From positions 60,014,001-60,078,000 of the forward strand of contig NC_080590.1 in the NCBI RefSeq assembly GCF_029962835.1: 64,000 nucleotides of DNA. Direction: 5' to 3'. Positions 45,785-58,150 of this stretch are shown here, piece after piece. The stretch is from Magnolia sinica. Taxonomy: Eukaryota > Streptophyta > Magnoliopsida > Magnoliales > Magnoliaceae. Under the pieces are notes generated by a model. That model saw only the letters and a program-made list of their open reading frames with translations, did no database searches and was not told where the DNA came from. Position 1 is the stretch's first letter, and each line of letters begins with the position of its first letter. The translations under genes and the position numbers were made by a program.

Positions 45785-47730
45785 ACTTGAAAGTGCCCTT
45801 GTTTGTCAATTAACATGACAGTTGAGTCATAAAGTCCAATGAGCCCCACATAAACAACTACAAGCTGAAGACTCAACAAAGTGGAAGTGTTCAAAGATCT
45901 TCAAAGGTAAAATAAACCTCACATCCTATGACCAAAACACCATGTAATAATCCACTTAAAAATGTTTTAATCTATCCTAAAATCAACTAGAAAAACATCT
46001 CTGGAAGATTAGAAAATAGAAAATTAATTTGCAAGAACAAATGAAAAATCATAAGTTTTATGCAACTTTTGATTCATCAGAAAGCCTTTGATAACATCGA
46101 GAATCAACTCATTTTTGTTCAGCAACCAAACCAAAAGTCTGGATCAAATCTCGACTACATCGAACTTACATATTCGATGACATCGAACCTATCTTGATGA
46201 CATTGAAAAATAACACTCATATGTCCAGCAAGCTCAGGTTGAAAGAGATTTAAATGATTGATGACTTAAACTATGTTCGATGACATCGAAATTCAAATTT
46301 TGATGACATCGAACATATGCACGATGACATCAAACTTATACCTAACTTGTTCAGTGAGTTCTATTGGAAAATCATGAACTCTTCGATGACATCAAATTCC
46401 ATTCGATGACATCGACATTCAAATTTGGATGACATCGAAGGTATGTTCAATTACATTGAACATGGACCAAACTTGTCCAGAGTGTTTTACAAAAAATGAA
46501 CTGAACTCCTCAATTTCATCGCAATGCCTTCGATGACATCGAAATTCAAATTTCAATGACATCGAACAATTGAATGAGATTGTCCAGCAAGCTCCAAGCA
46601 ATTTAAGTGAAAATCCCAATGCCATTGAACTAGTACTCGCTGACATCGAACACACTTCGATGACATTGAACATGGACAAAATCTACCCATTTTTTTACCG
46701 TTGAGATTTTTGCCTTTATATTCAGAGGCTTGGTTTCTTAGTTTAGATTGAGAAAAATAGTGAGATTTAAGAGAGTTATTGCTATCGGAAAACACCCACC
46801 ATCTTAAATCCCTTTTTTCATGGGAGTTCATCCTTCAACCCTATCTTAAATACAATCATTGAAATATCAATAGATTGGATTGAAGAATGAACTCCACTAT
46901 TCAAGAACATTCCAGCAGCTCATTTATTGGAAAATCATTGAGCTGGAATCCTGTGAATGTTTGACATTTGAGAATATCATCCACACTTAAAGACCCACAT
47001 TTAATAGAGGAGATTCACCAAAATACCTTGACTCAATAACCAGCAACTTGATTGGGAGCATCTACAGCTGTTGCAGATCAAGGGAACTGAAGACTCTTCA
47101 TCAATAAGGGAGACCATCTTCAGAATGTGCTAAACGGGGCTCACCTACTTGCAAGTAAGTTATTAGAGTCCATAGGATTTGAAAACCTTTCCTTGTGTAG
47201 GATTGGGATTCAGAGTTTGATACTCAAACTTACTAAGACCTTTCATAGGCCTCCGACAGAAGAATACACATAGAGTCCTTGTATAGGATCTATTTGCCTT
47301 ATATAGGCATATATGATTTCCTTGTATAGGCATGTATGATTTCATTGTGTAAGCAATACCTTGTGTAGGTTATGAAGGTTTATGGTTAACTTGACTTAAA
47401 ACCATTAGATAGTGAAATCCAACACACTCTAGGGTGGAGTGCGTCACCTGAGAGTGGAGTAGGCACATAGCCAAACCACTATACATTGTTATGTTTGTGA
47501 TGATTATTTGTGTTCATATGTATTGACTATTTGAATGTTTACATTATACATAATACATGTTTGATAGAATGCAATACTTAGATTTTCACTATCTTAGAAG
47601 TTGAATATAAATGACTTCTTGATAATCCAACTTAACTCATGATAAAATTGGTAGACTTTTTAGTTAAGTAGGATTAAAGTTTTTAAAATTCATATTCACC
47701 CTCCTTTGGCACACTTGGACATATATCCAT
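45785..47730 (+). repeat. Copia-like long LTR
   Basis: The right end carries ACACTCTAGGGTGGAGTG, AGCCAAACCACTATACATTG and, at 47690-47725, TTCACCCTCCTTTGGCACAC, the style of a plant Copia LTR 3' end. The centre (46140-46680) is an array on the TCGATGACATCGA palindrome. Several TTGTATAGGCATGTATGATT-like units repeat at 47195-47375. No coding. Confidence 0.5.
46140..46680. repeat. Array of TCGATGACATCGA palindromes
   Basis: At least a dozen exact or near copies of the 13-bp palindrome TCGATGACATCGA, usually in pairs about 25-30 bp apart, linked by AATTCAAATTT-like spacers. Confidence 0.85.
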
Positions 47731-48539
47731 ACTTCAGTAACAGCGGTCCTACCGCAATTTCAGTACTAACATTGAAAAGGTACGGTAGAGCCGTTGCGCT
47801 TTCTCCTACCTTACGAGGATACTGACTTGGTACTGGATTGTCTGCTACTTCCCAGATCACCGTAGGAGTACTTTTTTTGTTTGATAGTCAAAGTGGCTAC
47901 CTACCCTGCACTTTTTGTGGCCTTATGGGGAACTAACTATGCCAACTTAGATTTAATCAAATTTTGCAAGCATCCAAGCCTAGGTATGTGCGGGTGACAT
48001 TTTTCCATGCGATCTTCTGGTTTTGACACTTATGTTACAATTTATCTTTTTTACCATTTGAATTATTCCTTTTGACCAACCTTGGCCAATTGTCTTTTCA
48101 GATCATTAGCATTTGATACAATTGAGCTGACACTGGAGTTCAGTCCGATCATATTTTGATGTGCATTTAGTTCCGATAATCTCCTGGGAAACTGAGAGAT
48201 ATCAAATCTTATTTGATTTTGCACTGAGTCCCACCTAGAAATAAAGCGCCCCCCACCCCCCGGGCAATGATACTCCATGGGGATTTTATTGCAAGATGAT
48301 TTTGTAATGTATCCAGCTATTGGTCATCTCCACTGGGATGCCTTTGGGACTTCATGTAAACTGGTTTTTATTGAAAATGTGCAAGGGGTTTCTGCGCATG
48401 CTAGTTGTGATGTGATGAATGACTTAGCTAGGGATTATGGATTTTGAAGATGTTGTGTTTTATTGCTTGGATTCTTGTTGTCATAATTAAGACTGAGATC
48501 TACTAGGGATGGTTTATTTGATGCAAGTTAGATCAATAG
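47731..48539. other. No gene recognised
   Basis: Mixed low-similarity sequence. A 71-codon minus-strand frame at 48063-48278 has no recognisable motif. Confidence 0.4.
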
Positions 48540-49063
48540 TTGTGATCAAGAATCCAATTAGAGATGGTTGATCGGTTCCATCATCTCATAGGGTCTTCAG
48601 ACTTGATTGTTTTTGGGCTGATCCAGAAGGTTGGTTGTGATCAACTCCGGATTTTATGAATGATGTAGATTTTCTGTGGTTGGCGGTCAGGGTTTTGATT
48701 TGCGAGCAATTGAGTCCGTCATCCCACGTGTTTGTAGTCAAGATTCTAATCCATGATTGATCGGAACCATCGTCCCATGGGATTTGTAGTCAAGATTCCG
48801 ATCTATAATCGATCGGATCCGTTGTCCCACTATTTTTTTTTGTGGTCAAGATTCTAATCTATGATCGATTAAATCCATCATCCCACATGATTTGTGGTCA
48901 AGATTTTGATCTATGATTGATCGGATCCATCGTCCCACTATTTTTGTGGTCAAGATTCTGATCTGTGATCAATCAAATCCGTCGTCACAAGAGATTTGTG
49001 GTCAAGATTCTGATCTATGATCAATTGGATCCCTTGTCCCACAGGGTTGTAGTCAAAGATTCC
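48540..49063 (+). repeat. ~60-bp tandem minisatellite
   Basis: Six adjacent units from about 48732, with an outlying unit at 48541. The unit core is GGTCAAGATTCTGATCTATG followed by ATCGATCGGATCC and CGTCCCAC. Variation between units is 10-20% by eye. Confidence 0.8.
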
Positions 49064-49064
49064 T

Positions 49065-49715
49065 ATTTAATTTTTCTTTTAGGTTAGGTTTTTCTATTTT
49101 TCTGAATTTCTCTAAATAGAGTTTTTTTTATAGGTTTTCTAATTTCAGAAATTTTGGGTTAATTTTATTTCGTATTTTCTAATAGTACTAACATCGTTTG
49201 CTTATGTTTGTTTGTAGGATCTTCCAATCTATTCCTTCCCTACCGCTAACATCTTTCATTACTCCCTCTACTTGCTTTCTTAATTATTGTAGGATTTAGG
49301 ACCTATGATTAGAATTAGAGTTTTGTATGGTTCATGGTTAAGTGGGTAATGGACCATACATTGAGACTTTTGAGCCAAGGAGGTTTGGTCAATGGGCTCA
49401 TAATGCATCGATGAGTTAGAAAACACCTAAACACTCCTAAAATATCGTCTAAAAATATGGTCAAAACCGAACATTACTTCGATGAGAATCATGTGCGTAA
49501 CACACCCCCAGTTAAGATGGTGCGTAACGAGAATGAAGTATACCAAGTTCCACCAGTTCAGACTTTACGTGATTATTTATAACTAGTGAGAAGAAGTACA
49601 CTATCCTATATGATTTTCCCAACCGATGTAAGAAACATGGACTTTAAACTGGTGGTAATCCAATTACTCCCTAAATCCCATGGACTTGATTCAGAAAGTC
49701 CATACTTGTACACCC
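49065..49715 (+). pseudogene. Athila-like leader and gag start, plus strand
   Basis: ATG at 49457 opens MVKTEHYFDENHVRNTPPVK and, after a TAA, YMIFPTDVRN and VIQLLPK. This is homologous to the minus-strand gag start at 53501, and the 390-bp leader before it matches 53502-53900 inverted. Confidence 0.75.
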
Positions 49716-51033
49716 CCTAACCAGCATTTTGCTAGTCTTGAGCAAAACATGCAAAAGATAGTTCGAAACTAAATGAAAATTATCCTATAAACTCAAATAA
49801 TTTGAAAAACAATAAAGATTATAGAAATATAAAATTCATTAATTGAGAGCACTACTTTCACGTAAAATCTAGCACTTGGTAAATATCCTAATCAAGTTCA
49901 AAGTGTTGATTTTATAATTAACACAATCAAAGATTCAGTTCTCTACTTTTATAATAACATTGATAATCAAATGAGTATTTAGGATAACCAAAATATGCCT
50001 TACAGTTCAACATTTTACTCTTCTAGCTTTTGACTTTAACATCGACGACTTTCACCCTATTTTTCAACTTTTGTTTTCTTTTCCACAACAGTCCTATCAT
50101 GGAACTTCAATAGGTAGCCCTTTTCGATGACAACTATCTTTTAGTTGGATATTACTTTTTTTCCTCTTTTTTTTTATTCTTTTCATCGAACATGATAGAA
50201 AAATTCTCTAGGTTTGGTTCCTAGCATTCTCAATAATAATCAAGTTAACATTACAATATCAAACCAAAACTTTAATGTGTAAGCTAGATATGATATATGT
50301 ATTCGTGGCTCAATCAATGTTTAAACTTCCAATTAAAGATTAAAACTTCAAACTTAACTTTGAAATCTATCAAATAACTAAAATTTAGGTTTTAAGAATC
50401 CTCGATACTAACATTTTATCATTATAATCTCTGGATTATTGTCAAAATTACTTAAATTCTCAGAAAATTTTTACAAATTTTGAAAAAAAAAAAAAAGCTC
50501 AAAAGTTTAAAAATTCAGTACAAATGAAGAAATTCCTAAAGGAAACCTACCCCCAAACCTAAATTCTATATTGTCCTCAATGCATAAACATATGCAATAA
50601 GAGCAACATGAAAGCAACAAAAATAAAGATTAGTAGATGAAAAGCATATGAAAGGCGACAGACAGATAGGTAATAGTGCGAACTTCCTATTAATTAATGT
50701 TTCAACAACTAGACTAAACTAATAAAGCAAAATAATCTTAAGAAATTAATTAAAACTCATAATCTTAAACTATCGATCATCCAAAGGGCTTAGTTCTTCC
50801 TCTAGCAAGCATCTTGACAAATTTCTCAGAAGACTTTTCAACAAAATCATTCATAAACCTACTTGATAATAAGTTTAGATGTCATGGACCATGATCATCT
50901 AGAGAAATGTGCACACCTCATTAAAAATTCACTTTTTGTTGTTGTGAGGTGTTCAAAGAATATATAATTCACTTATGGCAAAAAAGTTTTATTTTTTATT
51001 TTTCAATATTAGTAGACCATGGTGAATAAGAGA
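49716..51033. other. AT-rich retrotransposon-derived sequence
   Basis: No gene. CACCCCCTAACCAGCATTTTGC at 49710-49735 resembles the non-coding tail of Athila-like elements, from memory. A poly-A run is at 50483-50497. Confidence 0.35.
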
Positions 51034-53501
51034 CTACAAATAGTTGAATTTCAGTAAAGTTCTTAGCCAGCGTAGTTCCATAAAATCTAAAATTTCAGAC
51101 TTTGATTCATATTCCAGCTCTTCCACCCTTAATGGTAAATATTTAGAATTCTTGGAATGAGGCTTTTCAAAATAAATCTCTTCCCGGTCAATGTTAGGGA
51201 CCAAGATACAATCCTTCAAGGCATTCATTGTCTCTAATCATAGGATCATCTGAATCTACAAAGTGTGATAAGCATACTTCTAGAGGTTTGGGAATTTCAG
51301 TCAAGAGAGACTCATCATCTTCAAATGTATCAATCAAATTCACATCATGGATCACATCCTCATCCTCTTGCGGTTTGTGCAAATTAAACACATTTAACTT
51401 TAAGGTCATATTCCCAAAGGATATTTTCATGATCCAATTCCGACAATTAATTATAGCATTAGCGGTAACCATGAATGGTCGACCTAGATTGAAAAGGATT
51501 TGAGTGCTCCCATTATAAATGGGTCTATATCCTACACAATAAAATCTACAGGATAGTAGAACCTATCAACTTAGACCAACACATCTTTCGCTACTCCTCT
51601 CGATATTCTAGTCAAACAGTCAGCTAATTGTAATGTTGTCTTAATGGGTTTCAACTCACCAAGGCCTAATTGCTCGTATATCGAGTATGGTATTAGATTA
51701 ACACTCGCCCCAAGATCTAGAAGTCCTTTATTAAACCGGAAGTTTTCTACTATTCATGAGATCGTGTGACTTTTGGGATCCTTGTATTTTGGGAGAGTGT
51801 TTTGATTAATGATTACACTCACCTATTCCTTTAAGAAATCTTTCTTATGTACTTTCGGCTTATACTTTACTGCACATAGATCCTTTAAGAATTTGGCATA
51901 GGTTGGGAACTATCTAATTACATCCAATAAGGGGATGTTGATCTTGACTTGCTAAAAAACTTCTTAAATATCCTAATTTTTACTTCGCCATTTTGATGAG
52001 GCAAGACGTTGGGAAAACGGCGTCATAGGCTTGTATTCATACATTGGCTCTTTGTCATGTGGAGCATTACTAGATTCACCTTCATCCTTCGAACCTCCAG
52101 ATTCCGCAGGTTTCTTAAATTGCTTAAGAATCTCCTTGTCAATCTCTTTACAACTTCTCGTGGTGGTGATGGATTTAACATGTTCCACATGTTGGGTTGA
52201 AGAATTGGAATCACTTATCTTGAATTGTCCCTTGGGATTAGGCTGAGGTTGGGCCAAAAAGGTCCATTTCTCCCTAACACTTAGATGTGTCTCAATTCTT
52301 GTAACTGAAGTTTTAAATTCATTTATTGCCTGGATTTGCCCTTGCATGAATGCATTCAACATATCCTTAAGGGTTCTCTTGGATAAGGGTCTAGTAGATG
52401 GCCCTTGGAGATTATTAGGGGCGTTCATAGTCGGTCCATTCCTCCAACTGAAATTTGGATGATTCCGTTAATCGGGAGTGTACGTGTTAGAATTTATTGT
52501 GCTAAAGGGGCATTGATATGTGTTCATATCATTCACTTAAGCGTGTTATACCTCCTAAAAAGCAGGAATTGTAAGACAATCCTTAGTTAGGTGAACATCG
52601 CTCTCATGAATACTACATATGGTTTCAATGGCCTCAACGGGTGGGATCGCTTCCTTCCTAAGTTCTAAGGCATCTTTCTTCCTTACGAGATCCACCAACC
52701 TTACACTAACATCATCCTCCTCTTTGAGCATTTGTACTCTTTTCTCTCTTTTGGCACTACCTTGGGATTGCTAGCTTGGTTGGATGTGTCCCATGATTTG
52801 GCGTTTTCAACTAGCATGTCTAGGTAATCCCAAGCATCTTGTAGATCCTTGCTCATAAATTCACCGCTACACATCATTTTTACAAATTGGCTCATATTTG
52901 AGCTTAGTCCCTTATTTAAAAATCTAATCACCCGCCAAATCTCGTAGCCATGGTGTGGGCAAGCAAGAAGTCCTTGAACCGTTCTCAACACTGGAAAAAG
53001 TTCCATTTCCTTTTTGGGAGATGTTCATAATGTTATGCCTGAAAGTGTTAGTTTTATGAGCTGGGAAGAACATTTTAAGGAATTCCCGGGTCATCTCGGC
53101 CCATGTGCCAATGGATCTTGGCCTTAATTAGTGAAGTCGTGTTTCGGCCTTTTGCTTAAGAGAGAATAGAAATAACTTCAGTTTAATCACATATGGGAGT
53201 ACATTGTTAAAGTGTATGGTTATGAAATTCTCTTCAAACTCTTTTATGTGAAGATATGGACTTTTTTAATCAAGTCAATGGAATTAGGGAGTAATTGGAT
53301 CACCTCTGGTTTAAAGCCCAAGTTTCCTGCATTGGTTGGGAAAATCATGTAGAAAGGTGTATTTGTTCTCACCCGTTGTAAATAATCACGTAAGGTCCGA
53401 ACCAGTAGAACTTGGTCTACCTCGTTCTCATCACACACCATCCTAACAGGTAGTGTGTTATAGATAGGATTCTCATCGAAGTATTGTTTGGTTTCAGCCA
53501 T
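51034..53501 (-). pseudogene. Athila-like gag-protease, decayed
   Basis: Starts at ATG 53501 (MAETKQYFDENPIYNTLPVR). Gag continues over frameshifts with RPRSIGTWAEMTREFLKMFF, a 101-codon stretch (ACPHHGYEIWRVIRFLNKGL, MMCSGEFMSKDLQDAWDYLD) and the linker region with MLNAFMQGQIQAINEFKTSV. The aspartic protease follows on the minus strand at about 51740-51570 (LLDLGASVNLIPYSIYEQLG; DLGAS at 51704-51718, where DxGA is the usual active site). The distal part (VEELEYESKSEILDF) ends near 51034. The gag style and the linker are typical of Athila. Non-functional. Confidence 0.85.
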
Positions 53502-53928
53502 ATTTCCAGATGATGCTTTAGGGGTATTTAGGTGTTTTCTAACTCATCGATGGATTGTGAGCCTGTCGATCAAACCTCATTCACTCAAAAGTCTTAATGT
53601 ATGGTCACTTACCCACTTGGGCATCAACCACACCAAAACCTAATTTTAACACTAAGTCCCAAGTATTATAGTAATTAAGAAAGCAAGTAGAGGGAGTAAG
53701 GAAGGATCTTACCAGTATAGAAGAACTAGACTGGAAGATCGTACAAACAAAGACAAGCAAATGATGTTAGTACTGTTAAAAACTCTGCTACAAAATAAAT
53801 TGAAAAATTCTAAATTTAAAAAACTTACGAAAAAAACTTTGGGTTATAGAAATTCAGAAAATTAGGAAAATATAACTTTAAAAAAAAATCAAACAAGAAA
53901 ACCTAAACTTGATTGTGTTCGTGCCACT

Positions 53929-53946
53929 CCTCGGAAGTGAAGCCAA
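53929..53946 (-). other. Degenerate Athila primer-binding site
   Basis: Minus strand TTGGCTTCACTTCCGAGG, followed by AGTGGCACG. The flanks fit the TTGGCGCC...GGGGAGTGGCA pattern I remember for Athila; several C-to-T or G-to-A changes are present. Confidence 0.5.
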
Positions 53947-53949
53947 AAA

Positions 53950-55000
53950 GTTAATCAAACCGAAGGCTAGACAACCCCAAGTGTAAGGTTGTGATGTACT
54001 AATAAGTTGTTGAGACCAATATCGAATCATCAGGGAATGGGGAACATAACCTAGAATTAATCTAAAGATAAAAGATATATGGTTTTTAAATCCAATGAAG
54101 TGTTAAAGAGTTTTAAAATAAATAAATAAAAGACAAAGGATCTATGAATCCACTTATATCAATCACAATATCTCATTCATTGATTCAATACTTATAACTC
54201 AATTGTAATCATTGAAGTCCTATCTTATCCTATCGAAAGATAATTATGTTAAACCAATCATTAACAACAATAAGATGTGATTTTTTATTGAAGGATTCTC
54301 TCATTAAGCACTCAGATCTCAATCGCATGGATTCAAAAGCGTCTAAAGCACCCTTAGGTGACAATAAATTAATCAATTATATAGACTGAATCATTCTTTA
54401 ATTTAGGAAAAATGATTGTTAAATCAAAGCATTCATTGTACACGTAGTGCACAATAAATCTAAAAATAAACAACTCAAAGACTTAAAGTAAATCCAAATC
54501 TATTTCAATATATTACCATCATTTAAACCATTGTTATTGAATCAAATAAACTAAATACTATAATTGAACTACAAGCTTCATACCTTAACCTTAGCTAAGA
54601 GATTAGCCTAATATGGAGAACATCTTAAAAAGACAAACTAGATTTGAGAGATCCAAGAAGAAGGATAATTTTGTGGAAGCTCCGCCATCCCTGGCTATTT
54701 CTCTCAAGCCTTAATTTATACTTAGGAAAGCTTAGAACACCCCTTTAAATAGGAAAAATCTGCACCGACTTGAAACTAACTTCAATTTTACATAATTATA
54801 TTATGTTTTAGTCGCACCGAAGTCACGCTGAGTCCAGCCGAACATTCCTTCGGCTCAAGCCAAATTCTCCAAATTTCTTCTGAAGTCTCTATCTCCCTTA
54901 GGTCACACCAAATATCCCTTTAATGGCACAAAACATGCCTTTGGTCGGACCTAAGTGTCGAGCCTAATTACATTTGAAAATTATAATTTCTTACTGGACT
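53950..55000 (-). repeat. Athila-like LTR fragment
   Basis: The minus strand ends with GATTCGATATTGGTCTCAAC and CTTACACTTGGGGTTGTCT, a common Athila LTR ending. The outer boundary is not resolved. A related plus-strand ending is at 58740-58830 (GATTCGATCTCGGTCTCACT). Confidence 0.5.
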
Positions 55001-55222
55001 GTTATATGGACATTCGGTTGGACTGAACCAACCTCAGGTGGGACTGAACAGTTTTTTATTTCTGTTATTACACTTTATGATTTTTCAGTCTTTTCTCCAT
55101 CCTTTGTCCTTAGTGTTCTTGGATCTTTGGCACTTGAATTCTTCATTAATGTCCTCCAAATCTCCAATTCTTTAACTTCTTCAAATTTATCTCTTTTTGA
55201 GCATGTATTCTTCGTTAGGTCC

Positions 55223-55226
<4 letters not shown>

Positions 55227-55298
<72 letters not shown>
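55227..55298. repeat. Compound (CT)n(TA)n microsatellite
   Basis: About 38 bp CT followed by about 33 bp TA. Confidence 0.95.
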
Positions 55299-55299
<1 letters not shown>

Positions 55300-55377
55300 C
55301 TAAATTACTTTTATACTTAAATGCAAGGAAAGCTAATGTAATTGAGAGGATAAATATGCAATATTTAGGTGTTATCA

Positions 55378-55712
55378 TTACCCTAAGATTCATTGGACCT
55401 TCGAGATCATTGGACGTGTTGGCGTCATGGACTATCGACTTGCCTTGTCACTTCAGTTGTTTGGCATTCACCATGTTTTTCATGTTTTTATGTTGTGAAA
55501 GTGTGGGTCAGATGTGGTTCCAATGATAGATTGACAACTATTGGAGGTTTATGATGATGCTTCTTACATTGAGCAACCGATTCGTATCCTTGACCGAAAG
55601 GAGTATGTCATTCCTTTGGTAAAGGTTCAGTGAGGTCATCATGGCATAGATGAATCTTCTTTGGGAACGAGAGGTTGAGATTCACAAGCATTATCCCCAT
55701 CTTTTTTATGTT
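55378..55712 (+). pseudogene. Tekay integrase C-terminus and chromodomain remnant
   Basis: Homologous to 11140-11465: LALSLQLFGIHHVFHVFML, KCGSDVVPMID, DDASYIEQPIRILDRKEYV, VIPLVKVQ. Stops and a short deletion are present. It is followed by a degraded LTR. Confidence 0.8.
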
Positions 55713-55835
55713 TACTTGTATTTGTACGTTACGCTGTTATATAATGATGTGATTCTATTCTCTAATGAGTTTTAATTGTCTTGGATTAGTTGTGTAAATT
55801 TTGAGGATGAAATTTTTTTATTATAATGGTAAAAT

Positions 55836-56912
55836 TATAAGGCTCGTAACCCTATGTGACTCACCTTATACCGCGTTTTCAGTATTGGTATGTCCCAGAT
55901 TGACCAGATCGTTAGTATTTAATTGTGACCCTATTTTAGTATCGCAATGACCGAGACTTATACCTTGGTGACAATGCAGATGCTATAATTCGAACGTCGT
56001 GCGGCATGCCCCATTGTGACGCCTAGATTATAAGTTGTAGTTTTTAGCGCAATCCGAAGTGGACCATGCAACGCACGCATGGTGTGATCCCCACTTGTAC
56101 AAATCTTGAGGTTGTCCAATCAATCCATCAATCACACACCTCTCCCTCTCCCCTTTAGTTAAACAAGTTCATGCCTCCCATCACTCACTCATGCCCTTGC
56201 CCATGCTAAGCCACTCCCCTCTCTCTTTCTCTTGCCCCATCTACCCCTCCATCTTTTCCTATTTCCCTCTCTATCTAAAAAGTTCTATCACAAAGCCCCC
56301 AAATTCTTCGCATTTTCACAATTTTCCTAGCAAGTGAGAGTGAGAAGAAAAGTGAGAAGATATTAGAGAAAATTAGAGAGGAAAGAGAAGAAATTAGAGT
56401 GATTTGAAAGATATTAAAGAGAAAAGAGAGAGTGCTTAAGAGAAAGAGTGTTTTAGAGAGAGATTGGAGAGAGCTTAAGAGGAAGTTTGAGAGTTAGATG
56501 AGTCTAAGAGGAGTTGCGACAATCTGAGCCGTCTGATCGCCGATCCAACCCAATCTGACTGTTCAACATCATTGTGATTACAAGGGAGGAAAAACACTCC
56601 ATTTTTCTTTGCTTTCCTTCATTTTTATAGCCCACAAGGTTGGGACCTACCTTGTTAATGTGTTGGATTTGTATGGAGGGCCTTATAATGGTGAGGGACC
56701 CTCTCCATTTCCTGTTCTTTTTTCTTACCCTTTCCTTTATTTTATATGGTTTGACCAATTATTGTGGGGCCATGCTATGAGAAAGGGATCCCAAGATCGA
56801 AACCTAGCGTATGGGACCTAGAAGCAGAGAATGGGGTACTACGGATGCTGTCACTACCGGATTCAGAGCTCAGGAATTCTATAAGCCCGTTGACCGATTT
56901 TGGGGTGTGACA
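55836..56912 (+). mobile_element. Internally deleted Tekay-family LTR (1,077 bp)
   Basis: The start TATAAGGCTCG corresponds to TGTAAGGCCC at 11603; the end GGGGTGTGACA and the preceding AGAGAATGGGGTACTACGGA match the other LTR ends. The 2-3 kb middle of the family is missing. The first half includes a GAGA-rich tract (56330-56500). Confidence 0.75.
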
Positions 56913-57045
56913 CCACGTACACACCCATTTCGGTGGCCTACACAAGGACTTACCACATACGCACCTATGTCAGTGGCCTACACAAGGACTTGCATATGTA
57001 CTAACCCATGTCAATGGTGATACAATCCTACACAAGAACCAACGC
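56913..57045 (+). repeat. Three ~42-bp tandem units
   Basis: Units with CACGTACACACCCATTTCGG and GTGGCCTACACAAGGACTT at 56914, 56956 and a diverged third at 56995. Confidence 0.7.
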
Positions 57046-58150
57046 GAGTTTGAGTTGCAAACTCTACACTCAATCATACACAAAGGAGTGTAAGAACTCT
57101 TACAATTTGACAACTTACTTATCGGGTAGAGCCCCTTTTATAGCGCCTTCTCGGGTTGTTTAATAGATGCTCTCACATGCTTTAATCAACTCCCCCCTTT
57201 CTCCCCCAATTGTTCATACCGATGTATTGTCAATGCTTCTGCTCTAAGATCAAACACCTTGCATGTGTTGCTCCTTGCGGTGACCGAGGTGTTGGGAGGT
57301 CGGTGAATTCTCTTACAACTAGTGTGATAGTTCTAATCCTATGGGATTCACCTAGATGGGTCTTCTAGAGAATTTAGATAGGGATATACCTATAGAAGTT
57401 GGGTCCAATCTCTAAAAAATTGTGGAGTTCAAGCACATTTTCAAGATGGAGGTTGGAATCCTCATTAGAGTGTTAATCTCAGGAAAGATGACTTAGAACT
57501 CATTATTTTAGAGGCTTAGGATAATGGATATGATCATAAAATCACTTAAGCTTCTATTTCACCAAAAACAGATCCAAATGCCCAATAATCGAATGCCCTT
57601 TTATAAGAAATCATGTTCCAACGGCTAGTTAACAACTCTATCGATGGGATCAAATGGCTGATCAAATGACCTTCAATGGGATCGAACGATGCGCCGATCC
57701 CATCGAGAAAATTTAGGAATTTATTTGTTGGTTATTAGACTCATTTTTCGATTGGATCGAGTAGACTTTCGATGAGATCAAAACCAATCGACAGACCGTT
57801 GATGAGATCGGTGACTACTTGAAAACTGTTATTTTAGGCTATATATTTTACAATAGCTTAGCACATCTTTTGCCCTTACTCATCATCTTCCAATTAAGTT
57901 ACTAAGGCTAAGGGATGATCAACAAGGTTTACTTATAGGGTTGGATCATCTACAAGTTCAAGGATTGTTTTGGGTTAAAGTTTAGGGTCACCAAGACACT
58001 TTATATACATGTTCTTTGCTCTTTGATGCTCATTTCCACTTTTGTCTTTGGTCTTCAGTTTCTAATGACTCAACCAACTATATGACACATGGGCTCACGT
58101 AATTGATGAACAAGATGCACAAATCAGTGCACTAACATAAATATCTTAGT
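57046..58150. repeat. Copia-like LTR sequence with CGATGGGATCGA palindromes
   Basis: TTATAGCG at 57140 and TCCAACGGCTAGTTAAC at 57610 are in the style of Copia LTRs. Between 57640 and 57810, CGATGGGATCAAA, CAATGGGATCGAACG, GATCCCATCGAG and CGATGAGATCAAA repeat. No gene. Confidence 0.4.
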
